DNA of 35,409 nucleotides from Reclinomonas americana ATCC 50394 (lineage: Eukaryota > Jakobida > Jakobea > Jakobida): positions 102,334 through 137,742 of the forward strand of contig PS015067.1 in NCBI GenBank assembly GCA_048213135.1, read 5' to 3'. The translations under genes and the position numbers were made by a program. This document shows positions 23,094-33,041 of this stretch, piece by piece. The notes under the pieces are model-generated. The model ran no database searches. It was not told the DNA's origin and saw only the letters and a list, made by a program, of their open reading frames with translations. Position 1 is the stretch's first letter. Every line of letters begins with the position of its first letter.

Positions 23094-25696
23094 TCATGGC
23101 TGGTGAGTTTCGCAAGGCGACAAGTGAGTGAGACAGAGGTGCCAAACCGGATCGTGCGCACTGGCCCGCAGCAAAGAGGCCAGACAGAGAGCCATTTTCT
23201 GCACACCGAGTGGGAACTTCAACTCACGCACGCTTGCTCGGAAGCCGCTGTCCACGGCACGAATGTACACGCTCGGTGTGCAGAACGGCGCCTCCACGCG
23301 CTCGCCGACGCCGAGCAGATCCGTGACCCCTTGTCCACACAAGTCTCGCATTCGTGACTCGGGCACACTTACACGCACGCATTCACCGTCAGCGTCGCGC
23401 AGTTCCAGCTGGGCACGGGTGGGAATGAGCGCGCGGGGTGGCAGGAGAAATGGAAAAGACAAGAGGAATGCACCTCGACTGGGCACATGTGCCACGCGAA
23501 TGGTGGCGCCGGAGAGGAACCACTGTCGGGTCGCAGTGCAGCCTGCAGCGCGCAATCTTCGGGGCACGACAGCACATCGTTACGATCGACTCGGGCGCGT
23601 TTGCCGCAGCACGTGCACACGTAGTCCAGGCAGACGCGAGCGGCCAGCAAACAGTCGGAGGAGAGGGAAGCCGCCGACGCCACCTTGTTGACCAAAAAAA
23701 GATGAGAAACGGTCGAGCAGGGAAACAGAGAGAAGAAGAAGGCGCACCGCATCGGCCGTCAGCACCACCCGTCCGATCGCCGACTCCAGAGTGATTGAGT
23801 GCACCCATGCGTCGGCCGTGCGCTGGTCTGTGCAGCATCCAACAATCAATTCCTGGGCACGAGGCACAGATGCAGGAGTTGCCCCACTTCCACCTTCGAC
23901 AACGAGGCCCCGCAGAGCGCGACACTGCTGCATCGGTGGCGCAGCAGACGACGAGGAGGATGAGGAGGGTCCAGCAGCAGCAGCAGCACCGCCGAACGAC
24001 ACCGCTTGTGGCACTATGCAAGAGGCAGTCAGCAGCAATCGAGCACAGTGGCCAAGAGTGGAGATGAACCATGTGCATGCAGCGACGGTGGAAATGGTGG
24101 TGCGCCCGTGGCAGAATAATACGCCGCTGACGCCACCAGTGTAGTCTTGTGCTTGCACATTCCTGCGGTGACTGGAAAGTGAGTCCGACACATAGCGATT
24201 GATGTCTCGGTGTGCTCGCGCAACTCTTGAAGAGGCCGACACACGGGGTCTTGAGGTTCTCCGGCACGCTGCTGAGCCACCGATTCATCTCCTTTTCTGT
24301 GAGCAAGCATGTGAACATCGTCGTTCGGGCTTGGAGTGTGCGACAAGGACTTACCACGCAGATTGCCCTCTGGCATCTCTACTAGCCGCATGATGATGCT
24401 CATCCACGACAGGCGCACAAAGTACGAGCCGTCCATCAGCAACACACGTGCACCTGCCACATGTCGTCGACTCAGCTCATCTGGCGAGCCACGGTGCAAT
24501 GATCTATACGCAACAGGCAATGTACACAATGTCGAACGGACGCAGGAGCTCCACCAGCGGAGCATCGCGGTCGCGGGCCAGCAGCGCCGGTACCGACGAC
24601 AGCGTGGTGTCGGAACGGGAGCTGATGGTGGACAANNNNNNNNNNNNNNNNNNNNNNNNNNNNNNNNNNNNNNNNNNNNNNNNNNNNNNNNNNNNNNNNN
24701 NNNNNNNNNNNNNNNNNNNNNNNNNNNNNNNNNNNNNNNNNNNNNNNNNNNNNNNNNNNNNNNNNNNNNNNNNNNNNNNNNNNNNNNNNNNNNNNNNNNN
24801 NNNNNNNNNNNNNNNNNNNNNNNNNCAGAGAAGACGACGTGGATGACTGATCTGCCGACGGGAAGCACGACTTGTCGGCCAGCACCAGCAGCGGCAACCC
24901 GTTGGCCGTCGCTCCAATCTGCGCACGACACACCCATGAACACCGCATCGCACGATAAAGAAAAGGCACGCATGCGAACGCGCACATGCAACACGGTGCA
25001 CATCAGCGACACAATGTCCATGTGGCGACACTCGCGAATGGGCACCGGTGGCAAGTAGCGAAACGATCGCATCTCCTGCGCCTCTGGCAGTCGATCGGTG
25101 AACGGCGCGATCAGCACGCGCGAACGCCGTCGCTTAACGGGCGTCACGGCATCGTCGGAGAGGGAGGCTGTCGCCGGTCGCTTCCGATCGCTCGCAAAGA
25201 GATCCAGCGACGGCTCCGGCTCCAGACTCGGACTCGACGCCACCGACGACGACAACGACGATGCAAACACGCCACCACCACTGGAGGACAACGGCGCAGA
25301 AGGCGACGACAATGAGGAGACTGTCGATCGCAGCGCAGATGATGACGACGGCGGTTCCTGCGACAGCGGATTCGTGGTNNNNNNNNNNNNNNNNNNNNNN
25401 NNNNNNNNNNNNNNNNNNNNNNNNNNNNNNNNNNNNNNNNNNNNNNNNNNNNNNNNNNNNNCGACTGCAGGCGATCGATGAGCGCGTTGACACACGCATG
25501 GATGGAGAGGGGTGGGGACACACACCTGCTCATGCTGTGCATCGCGCAACTGCTCCAGCAGCACTGCAGGCACCGCTTGCCCTCTTGCGATGAAGCTGTC
25601 GACCGTGCGACGTAGACGCTCCAGCGCGTGATCTGCGGAACGATGATTAGCTAGTAGTGAGGCAAGGCAGCGATATAACACTGTCTCACCACTCAT
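23094..25696 (-). CDS. OB-fold and zinc-finger protein, shieldin SHLD2-like (tentative)
   Basis: Minus-strand gene with two gaps. A short first exon (ATG at 25696) joins HALERLRRTVDSFIARGQAV (25632-25526). A Ser/Pro-rich acidic region (about 25370-25200) contains a basic KRRRSR patch. OB-fold-like segments follow: MDIVSLMCTVLHIGATANG and LPLLVLADKS (about 25040-24870), then after the gap ELLRPFDIVYIAGARVLLMD with YFVRLSWMSIIMRL (about 24570-24370). Further exons give NVQAQDYTGGVSGVLFCHG and an Ala/Ser insert. The C-terminal part has VCTCCGKRARVDRNDVLSCP (about 23610-23560), a C-x2-C plus C-x3-C zinc-binding pattern, followed by RDADGECVRVSVPESRMRDL (about 23390-23330). This order resembles the C-terminal OB/zinc region of SHLD2, which binds single-stranded DNA in end protection, but RPA1- or MEIOB-type proteins are alternatives. 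The stop is at 23094. Confidence 0.5.
24636..24825. other. Assembly gap (190 N) inside the OB-fold gene
   Basis: Falls within a predicted OB-fold exon. Confidence 1.
25379..25461. other. Assembly gap (83 N) inside the OB-fold gene
   Basis: Falls within the Ser-rich exon near the N-terminus. Confidence 1.
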
Positions 25697-25790
25697 GAAG
25701 TCGGAGCAACAGAGGAAAGTACGTCGCAGCGACGGAAGGGTGTCTGTCCTCCGACCATCCGACTGTTTTGTGTTGCTGAAAAGAGCAAAG
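25697..25790. promoter_or_regulatory. Divergent promoter region of the OB-fold gene and CIAPIN1
   Basis: 94 bp lie between the proposed ATGs. An alternative in-frame ATG for the minus gene at 25801 would overlap the CIAPIN1 start, so the start at 25696 is preferred. No TATA box is seen. Confidence 0.45.
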
Positions 25791-26989
25791 ATGTCACGCA
25801 TTCTCGTCGTTGGCGCGGAGGCCTCCACAGTGACACACGCCGCACAGCAGCTGCGCGCACAGGGAGCAGAGGAGGTGGTGGAGATGTGCACACGAGGAGC
25901 TTATTTGGGTGCGACCTGGTCACCATCATCACTCTCTCTCTCTTCACACACACACACTCACTCACTGACACGCGAGAGACGCACAGAGCAACTGCCGTAC
26001 GGTGAAGACTCGTTTGATGTGGTTGTGTTTGAGGGCTGGCGACCAGAACGACGACTGTTGAGCTACACTCTGCGAGTGGTCAAAGCCGAAGGTCGTGTGG
26101 TGCTCAACAACAGTGGTGGCGACGATGATACTCTGGCCTCGGACTTGGTGTTGAGTGGGTATCAGAGTCCAGTGGTGCGAGGCACAACGGTGAGTCAGAG
26201 AGAGAGAGACACACAGAGAGAGAGAGAGGAAGAAGAAGAACAAGACTGAGCTCTCTCTCTCTCTCCCTCACTCACTCATCACATACCCACAGATCACTGC
26301 GTCGAGACCAACATGGAAGGTCGGTGAAGGCCGGCAGTTGCTGAGAAAGAAGAAGAAGACGGCGGCGCCGTTGGAGGGAGAAGGTCTGCTGTTCGGCCAA
26401 GTGGAGTTGTCACATCTGCAACGCTGTGGTGTCTCACGTAACGTAACGTGCGTGTTATGCAGCATTGGAGGCCAGCATCAATGCCTTCCGTGCGGCAGCT
26501 GCGGCGGCGGAGACGGCGAGTGTGGAGCTGGTGGACGAGGATGCGTTGTTGGAGGAGAGTGAGTTGACAGCACGGCCGACGTATGGAGGTGAGGCATCGC
26601 GCTCGTGCACAGACAGGTGAGGGAGGAGGAGTGGCTGATTGTCGCGCTGAACAGGTGAGCAAAAGAAGACCAAGGGCGCGTGCAAGAACTGCACGTGCGG
26701 TCGGGCCAAGCAGGAGGCGGAGGCGGAGACAGCGGCGGCGGCGAGTGCGCCGACACCGGTTCGCGTGTCGGCCATGGATGACATGCCCAAGTCGGCGTGT
26801 GGAAGTGTGCGTTTTTGCTTGTGTGTCTCTCTCCTTGTTTGATGTGTGGTCAACGAATTGACCGTGTTGTGACAGTGCTACCTGGGCGACGCCTTCCGCT
26901 GTGCTGCATGCCCGTTCATGGGACTGCCGCCGTTCAAGCCCGGTGAAAAGGTCACCATCAGCTCGACGTTCTTGGCGGACGACATCTGA
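25791..26989 (+). CDS. CIAPIN1: Anamorsin/CIAPIN1 (Dre2), cytosolic Fe-S assembly electron carrier
   Basis: CIAPIN1/Dre2 passes electrons from the diflavin reductase NDOR1/Tah18 to the cytosolic iron-sulfur cluster assembly machinery. The N-terminal methyltransferase-like domain starts [20 protein letters not shown] and continues with [30 protein letters not shown] and [14 protein letters not shown] linker follows with [20 protein letters not shown] and ELTARPTYG. The Fe-S region has [10 protein letters not shown] (about 26675-26705) and the highly typical [20 protein letters not shown] followed by KPGEKV. The stop is TGA at 26987-26989. Five or so introns are visible; the first contains CT and CA repeats. 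In the usual CX(n)CX2CXC site the first Cys, expected shortly before ACKNCTC, is not visible in my exon joining; it may lie in a misjoined exon near 26605-26622, where a TCGTGC occurs between two GTGAGG donors. Confidence 0.95.
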
Positions 26990-27088
26990 GGGACGCCCTT
27001 GGTGGCACGCAGCAGTAGTACTAGAGAGGCGGAGGGGAAAGAGGGACGGAGGGTGTGCAGAGTACATATGATACGTGTTGTTGTTTAC
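26990..27088. other. Convergent intergenic region
   Basis: About 100 bp between the CIAPIN1 and WDR25-like stop codons. No gene or motif is seen. Confidence 0.5.
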
Positions 27089-28827
27089 TTACTGCCAGAG
27101 GAGCACGCGGTGATCCCACGAGGCCGACGCTAGAGTGGAGGGCAGCAGAGGGTGGTACTGTGCATCGGTGCACGCCTCGGTGTGTGCCTGCGACACGAGT
27201 GAGTGCTCTGGATCGAGCGGTGTGCGACATGGAAACTCACTCTCCGGATCTGCTGGTGGACAGCGCAGCCAGGCTGCGGGTCCCACTCGTAAAAGTGCAA
27301 CGAGCCATCCGACGAACCGGTGCAAATGGTGGCGCCGTTCTGACTGAACGAGAACTGGATGTTGAAACCGGCGACACTGTGGCCCTCAAAGCGCTGACAA
27401 CGCGAGTTCAGTGACTTTTGAGAACCGGGGAGAGCTGGAGAACGAGAGACCACTCACCCGATACTTGTTGAGCTTGTGTGGCGGCTGCGCACCGATAATG
27501 GCAATGTAGTCTCCGTGTGACTGCAAGCAGAACTTGCGCCCGGCAGGATGCAACCGCACGCACGTACAGGTGAAGCCCTCCAAGTAAAACTGGTCGTGCA
27601 TGATGACGCCGGAGCCAAAGTCCCACGACACCACACCGCGATTCACCACGGTGGTGCGTGGCAAGTCTGCGCACGAGATCACAGTGCTGCCATCGGCGGT
27701 GAAATCGGCGCTGTGGAGCGTGCCAAAGTGGCCCTGTGTTGGTGGGGGAACAGTTTTCGGTGACGCAAACTCGTTCATCAATCACGTGAGAAGACAGCGA
27801 ACCGCGAATGGCCGCACGGGCTTTGTGGCGCTGGCCCGAGTGTCCCACAATAGCATGCCGTCTCGCATGTAACCGGCGAGGAAGAGGTGCGGATGCGTGT
27901 CGGAGCAGCGAAGTGCAGTGGCGGCCAGTGTCGACGACGCAGCCGCCGAGCGCGGGGCAAAGGACTGCAAATACACACAGGTGAGGGGCGAATCCAACCA
28001 GAAACGCGCAGGGCCTCATCTCGCACCTCCACCAGCACGCCCGTCTCCATGTCGGTCAACGACACCGCCGACTGCCCATGCAACACGGCCAGCAAACGCC
28101 GCGCCTCATCGCCCACCATCCACTCCACCGTTCGCACACCCACTGCACCCAGTTCCACCGTGACCAGCGGCCTAACTCGTCGCGTTTGCACACCCTCGTC
28201 AAACACATCCCACAATCGCACAGTGCCATCGTTGCCGGCCGAGGCCAACAGCCGCCCCGACTCGGGCGACCACAGCACGCGATTGACACCAGCCTTGTGT
28301 CCCACCAGCTCATGCACAGGCTCGTCGACATTCAGCGGAACACAGCTGGCCAGTCGACGCGCAAGAGATCGCGACACTTGTGCATGGTCGCCTTCTTGCT
28401 CCTCCTCGTCTGGCAGTGCGCTCTCCCACACGCGTTTCACCGAGTCCCATGCAGTTGCTTCTCCAGTGACAGCTCCAGTCGAAGACGAAGAGGAAGAAGA
28501 AGAAGAGGTCGTCGTCTTCTCTGCTTTGGACACGTATCGTCGATGACAAGCGCGTTTCTTGTCTTGCTGCTGCGACGACTGTTCCTCTGTGCGTACTGTG
28601 TGAGCAAGAGGAAAGAGAAAAAGGGTGGGAGCATGCGCTGGTGACCTCGTGCGCGTTTGCCCAGTGTCAGCAGTGCCTCGCGCTGTCCATGCACAGTGAG
28701 TGCGTGAGTGATGCCCAGAGAGTGAGAGAGAGAGAGAGAGAAGGCAAACCTCGTCGTCTCTTCCGTCACTGCTGCTGCTGCTGTCACTGTTACTGTCACT
28801 GCTGCTGTCATAGTCGAGGCCCAGCAT
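27089..28827 (-). CDS. WDR25-like WD40-repeat protein
   Basis: Starts at the ATG at 28827 with MLGLDYDSSSDSNSDSSSSS, an acidic Ser/Asp start typical of WDR25 and the related splicing factor CDC40/Prp17. A Ser-rich linker is followed by WD40 blades: HELVGHKAGVNRVLWSPESG with GNDGTVRLWDV (about 28330-28200), a blade ending in TDMETGVLVEV (about 28040), GYMRDGMLLWDTRASATKPV (about 27870), GHFGTLHSADFTADGSTVIS (about 27730), FEGHSVAGFNIQFSFSQNGA with GSSDGSLHFYEWD (about 27390-27280), and the last blade AHTEACTDAQYHPLLPSTLA with SWDHRVLLWQ before the stop (27089). A GHxVAGxNxQxSFS blade followed by a YHPxLPSxLAxxSW end is characteristic of WDR25. Its function is poorly known; the relation to CDC40 hints at RNA processing. 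It is divergent from the small membrane-protein gene. Confidence 0.85.
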
Positions 28828-28899
28828 GTGCGTCGGTGCATGGTGGTGTTATGCTTGCAAGAGAGGGACACGACGAGTTGTCCTCCTCGTAACAACAGA
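28828..28899. promoter_or_regulatory. Divergent promoter region of WDR25-like and the small membrane protein
   Basis: 72 bp between start codons. No TATA box is visible; GACACGACGAGTTGTCCTC near 28867 includes a short imperfect palindrome. Confidence 0.45.
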
Positions 28900-29326
28900 A
28901 TGGTGAGAGCGCGCGCGTGTCTTCCTCTCTTCTCTTGTTTGTCTGCTCACTTCTCGCCTGTGCACAGTCGGACAAGAGAGCAGCCACTGGACTGGAGAGC
29001 TGGGCCACGGAGTTGCGTTGTGAACACACACACACACACACTTTCTCTCTCTCGCTCACTCACTCACTTGCATGTCACAGCTTCGTGTACCCTTCACGCT
29101 TCTCACTGCAGTCCAATCGCAAGGCGTTCCCCAAGGTAACCTCACTTCACAATCTCCCATTGTGTGCATGCATCATCATCATGTGATTGATTAGGATTCG
29201 ACTCTGAGTGAGTCGTGGGCCGGTTCGCGCAACTATCAGCACAGTGGATGGTGGATTGTGCTGGCACTTGTCTTGTTCCTGCTGGCATCAATGGTCTCGC
29301 GACGAGTGGGATCACTGGCCACGTAG
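28900..29326 (+). CDS. Small single-pass membrane protein (77 residues)
   Basis: Not recognised as a known family. Four exons join in frame: the ATG alone (28900-28902), 28968-29011 (SDKRAATGLESWAT), 29081-29135 (FVYPSRFSLQSNRKAFPK) and 29195-29326 (DSTLSESWAGSRNYQHSGWW and onward), giving 78 codons with the TAG at 29324-29326. The C-terminal part has one hydrophobic segment WWIVLALVLFLLASMV followed by SRRVG, so the protein is probably tail-anchored or a single-pass membrane protein with the short basic end on the cytosolic side. The second intron has to start at GTTGCG (29012) to keep frame. Every intron is GT-AG and total length is a multiple of three, which supports the model, but a small unconserved protein predicted by eye remains uncertain. 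Confidence 0.5.
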
Positions 29327-29447
29327 TGAAGGCAACGACGGAAAATGCTTCCCGAGTTTACACACACACACAGAGTTCGCTGTTGGAGTCGCCGTAGAGA
29401 GGGTAGCCCCTAAAGGGACGGGGGGAGGCTTCGCGCTTTGGTGGCGC
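29327..29447. other. Convergent intergenic region
   Basis: About 120 bp between the small membrane gene and the kinase gene stop. It includes AGGGTAGCCCCTAAAGGGACGG near 29400, which could fold into a small hairpin. No gene is seen. Confidence 0.4.
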
Positions 29448-32404
29448 CTATCGAGCCTTCCAGCATTCCAGCAGAAACTCGGAGAACTCGTCTGGTTCGT
29501 CGGCGACGCCACCGGCCAGGTGCACCACGGCTTCCACTTGAGGATTCGAGGTGCTGATGCAGGGGGTGAGAGAAGGTGTGGAGCAGGAGCGAGGAAAGAG
29601 ACACGCACCGACGTAATCGTTGGACCAGCGCGGTGATGAACGCTTCGGTGAAGCCGGGATGGGCGCGCTCGACTTGCACCAGTTCGCGCTCCACTTCGTG
29701 TGTGTCGCAACCGGTCTGCCGGCGTGCAAACTCGTGAGTGACGCGTCGAATTCAACGCAACAAGTGAGCGAGACGAACCTCCTCGAGCGCCGGTAGAACG
29801 TAGTTGGTCAGCAGCGAATTAGACGTAGCAATGGTGGTCTCCGACCGGACTCTGCCGATCACGTACGAATCAGCCACACGGATGTCACCTCGCGCGCACA
29901 CCCCATCACTCACCGCTCAGGTCTCGGCACGGAGGACGACTCGCCGGGTGCCGGTGACATGCCACCACCATTAGCTCGCTGCTGCGGTGTGGGAGACATC
30001 TGACAAAGGGGGAGGTGAGTGGGGAAAGACACGGAAAACGAGTGGACGACCGGAACGCAACATCGACTTGTGCACCGCCCAGTGGACTGAACCGTGGCGG
30101 TGGAATGGGCGACGGCAGCTGCAACACCGACGGCGACGCGGATGGCGTCACAGAGGCTGTGGCCGACGAGACCACGGATGAAGCGGCCGCGGACAAGTGC
30201 GACGGCGGCTGCGGGGAGGGTGCCGGTGAGGCGGTGGCCGATGAGCCGCCAGACGCTGCGCCAGGCGTGTCGCGTGGTCGCATGGTGAAACTCCACCCCG
30301 GATCGGAGGAGTCGGCGCCCGAGGCCGAACCCGACGGTGGGTTGCTGGAGCGTGTGGTGAGTGATGAGGTGTGGGAACGGGACAAGGGAAGGAGACGAAA
30401 CAGACGTCCCGGATCGTCGTCGTCAGAGTCGCGATTGGCCTCGTACATCTCTCTCCGCTCAATGAGGTCCACCAGCAGGGAGGTTTTCTTGGCGCTTTTG
30501 ATGAAGCGGTGCTTCAGAAGCTCGCGGGCGGTTGGTCTCTGAGAGGGGGGAAGGAGGGAGAAAGAGAGCAGGGTCAGCGCGCAACGAGAGAAGGGAGGCG
30601 AGTGCAACGAGGGAGGCGAGTGCAACGAGGGAGACGAGTGCAACGAGGGAGGCGAGTGCAACGAGGGAGGCGAGTGCAACGAGGGAGGAGTGCAACGAGG
30701 GAGACGAGTGCAACGAGGGAGACGAGTGCAACGAGGGAGACGAGTGCAACGAGGGAGACGAGTGCAACGAGGGAGACGAGTGCAACGAGGGAGACGAGTG
30801 CAACGAGGGAGACGAGTGCAACGAGGGAGGAGTGCAACGAGGAAGGAGTGCAACGAAGAAGGCAAGCGCCGACGGACTGCATGATACGAAATCCGAAGTA
30901 TCACGGGGAAACGCAACTGCTTCTGGCTCCTTCTGCAGACAGGCCGCCACAAACTCCTTGAAGGAGCGCGAGAAGTTGCCCTCCAGCTGTGGCGGTTGCG
31001 ACTTGGGAATGACAAAGAGAGCACGCATCGGGTGGAGGTCCGAGTACGGCGGTGCGCCTTTGGCCATCTCAATCGCGGTGATGCCCAACGACCAAATGTC
31101 ACACTGTGCCGACACTGGTGAGGAAAAGGCCAGTGACAAGCACTCTCTGCAGCAAGCGAACCTTCTCATTGTAGCCCGACGTTTGACGGATGACCTCACT
31201 GCATGCCAATCGGTTAGAAGTCGCCAGGAGGGAGACTAGGGAAGGATCAGCAGTAACGCAACGCTGCGGAGGGAGGGAAGAGTGAGTGTGAGGTGAGACA
31301 AAGGAGAGGGGTGTAGTATTGCAGCAAAAAAACGCAACGAGCCATCCAGAACGGTGTGCCAACAAATGTGTGTCTCTTGGTGCGGTTTTCCGAGAGCTGC
31401 AGAGCGAGGGTGAGATCAACGGAGGGTACGAACCCGACAGATACACACGTTCACCTGCGCAGCGACACCAAAATCGGCAAGCTTCACGTCACCGTTGGAG
31501 GCCACGAGAATGTTGGCCGCTGCATGATTTTCCCCCCGACAATTCAGCATGCAGTGCAAGTTGCAAACACCCCGTGCTCCTGCATTTCGGAGGAGGAGCA
31601 AAAAACGTACGTACCCTTGATGTCGCGATGCAGCTTTTGTGACGAATGCAGGTACTCCAGCGCCTGGTGCGCAACAGTGAGCAAGGCGGACAGCGAGCAG
31701 CGCACGTGGAAGAACAATACCTTGAGCGTCTCGCGCAGGATCACGGCAATGTACATTTCCTGCAACGGGTTCCGAGTGAAACAGAATGCGGAGAGAGGGG
31801 TGGGAAAGGGAGGCAGAGAGGAGAGAGAGAGAGAGAGGAGAAGGAGGAGGAGAAGGAGGAGGAGGACGGTGGGAGACGAAGGGAANNNNNNNNNNNNNNN
31901 NNNNNCCTCTCGTGTGTGTGCCCCTCACCAAATCATGCACAGAACCCCCCTCCAAGTACTCCATAATGATCCACAAATGCTGACCGACCACCACCGAACC
32001 ATGAATGGCGACGACCAGTGGTGACGCACACTCCAACATGACATGAATCTCTCGTTGTATCTCCTCAATCTCCTCCTCCGCCTCCTCCAAGTCAATCACT
32101 TTGATGGCCACACTGGCGCCACTCTCCTTGTCGCGACTGTGCGCATGTGTGTGTGTAAGAGAGAGAGAGAGAAGAGGGGAAGGGGAGAGTGTGTGTGTGT
32201 GTAACGCAACGCGCGCCACACTTCGCCAAAGCTTCCCTGCCCAATCTTCTCCACGAGCTCAAATTGCTCAGCATGCACACTGCGATGTGCGCGCTGTGTG
32301 TGTGTCATGTGTGAGTTTCATAGAGTGTGTGTGCAAGTGTGTGTGAGAGAGAGTGTGAGAACCATGGCAGCGGAGGAGGCGCCGGAGGATTTCCGCTTCA
32401 GCAT
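29448..32404 (-). CDS. GCK-III (MST3/MST4/SvkA-type) STE20 serine/threonine kinase
   Basis: Proposed exon 1 (32404-32363) encodes [14 protein letters not shown] and joins [17 protein letters not shown], the Gly-rich loop. Then come [20 protein letters not shown] with the catalytic Lys (about 32100), [14 protein letters not shown] (about 31950), HRDIK joined to [18 protein letters not shown] (about 31620 and 31530), [11 protein letters not shown] (about 31360), [12 protein letters not shown], and [20 protein letters not shown] (about 31110-31050). The exon end ACLQKEPEA (about 30918) joins [18 protein letters not shown] (about 30540) across a long intron with an 18-bp minisatellite. A Ser/Pro-rich linker leads to a helical C-terminal region ([44 protein letters not shown]). 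Such a tail in GCK-III kinases binds CCM3/MO25-type partners in STRIPAK-linked signalling and cell polarity. A gap lies in one intron (31886-31905). I could not join the FWMA and EVIR exons in frame. Confidence 0.88.
30594..30866 (-). repeat. 18-bp minisatellite inside a kinase intron
   Basis: About 15 copies of a unit that reads TGCAACGAGGGAGACGAG on the plus strand. Most are 18 bp; a few are 15-bp variants, and GGC replaces GAC in the left copies. It sits in the intron between kinase subdomains X and XI and expands that intron to roughly 375 bp. On the sense (minus) strand every unit contains GTTGCA and a pyrimidine-rich CTCGTCTCCCTC. Confidence 0.95.
31886..31905. other. Assembly gap (20 N) in the kinase gene
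   Basis: Lies within a GA-rich intron. Confidence 1.
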
Positions 32405-33041
32405 GATGGCGTGATTTTGTGTTGGCGGCCCCGGCCAGTCAATCGAATGGGCGGCCGGCCTTTACTTCGATTTCTCACGTGCCAAGTGCAGAACGGTGTA
32501 TGGCCGGCAGTAGCGCAGGTACTGAGAGCGATTAGATCCGAGTGCATCCGAGCAGAGTCTGCGTTCGAATAGCGAAATCGAATTCGAAGTACGTGTTCGC
32601 TTGTCGACGTCTGGGGCATCCGCAAGCGCCTGCACAAAGCCGAGGATATTGGAGACTATATACAAGGTGATTCCCTATGTCGTAGCGGAGCCTTTTCCAC
32701 CAGCCTCAGAACGGGATCGTCCTGGCATCGCAATCACCACAAATGAAATTCGAATTCCACGTTGCAATTCGGCATCCATCCAACCTGGCCGGTGAGCTTT
32801 GGTGGCGCGAGGCAGACCGCGAGCTGCATGCATTCACAGTTGCAAGAATAAAGAAAGGGGTTTTGATATGGCGACGTCGACGTCGACTTCAACAACAATT
32901 CATTCACCAACAAACAAGCAACAGCTGTCTTGATGACCAAGTTCAACCGTATCCAAAACATCAACACAGACACCAATCTTGAGGCAGCAGCAGGTTCCTT
33001 GTGTGTGTGTGTTTGATCATCACAAATTTTCTTCAACAGCA
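32405..33041. other. Intergenic region between divergent kinase and WD40 genes
   Basis: About 640 bp, the longest gene-free stretch outside gaps. It contains the palindrome TCGAATTCGA near 32578 and a related AAATTCGAATTCC near 32747, a TATATA near 32656 and a CGACGTCGACGTCGAC run near 32874-32889. Short frames on both strands look like chance frames. It probably holds the promoters of both genes. Confidence 0.5.

Noticed and set aside
25696-25801. Alternative start of the OB-fold gene at 25801
   Set aside because: It would overlap the CIAPIN1 start by 11 bp and adds a Ser/Thr-rich stretch with no family likeness; the ATG at 25696 leads directly into a clean GT-AG intron.
28724-29060. GA, CT and CA repeats as regulatory elements
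   Set aside because: Such tracts occur in most introns of the window, usually just before the acceptor, so they are better read as intron composition than as specific sites.
30594-30866. Possible CRISPR array
   Set aside because: The units are contiguous and nearly identical without unique spacers, and the genome is eukaryotic; it is a minisatellite.
30371-30961. Plus-strand frames encoding Asn-Glu-Gly-Asp-Glu-Cys repeats
   Set aside because: They come from the 18-bp minisatellite, whose unit is a multiple of three and stop-free; the region is an intron of the minus-strand kinase.
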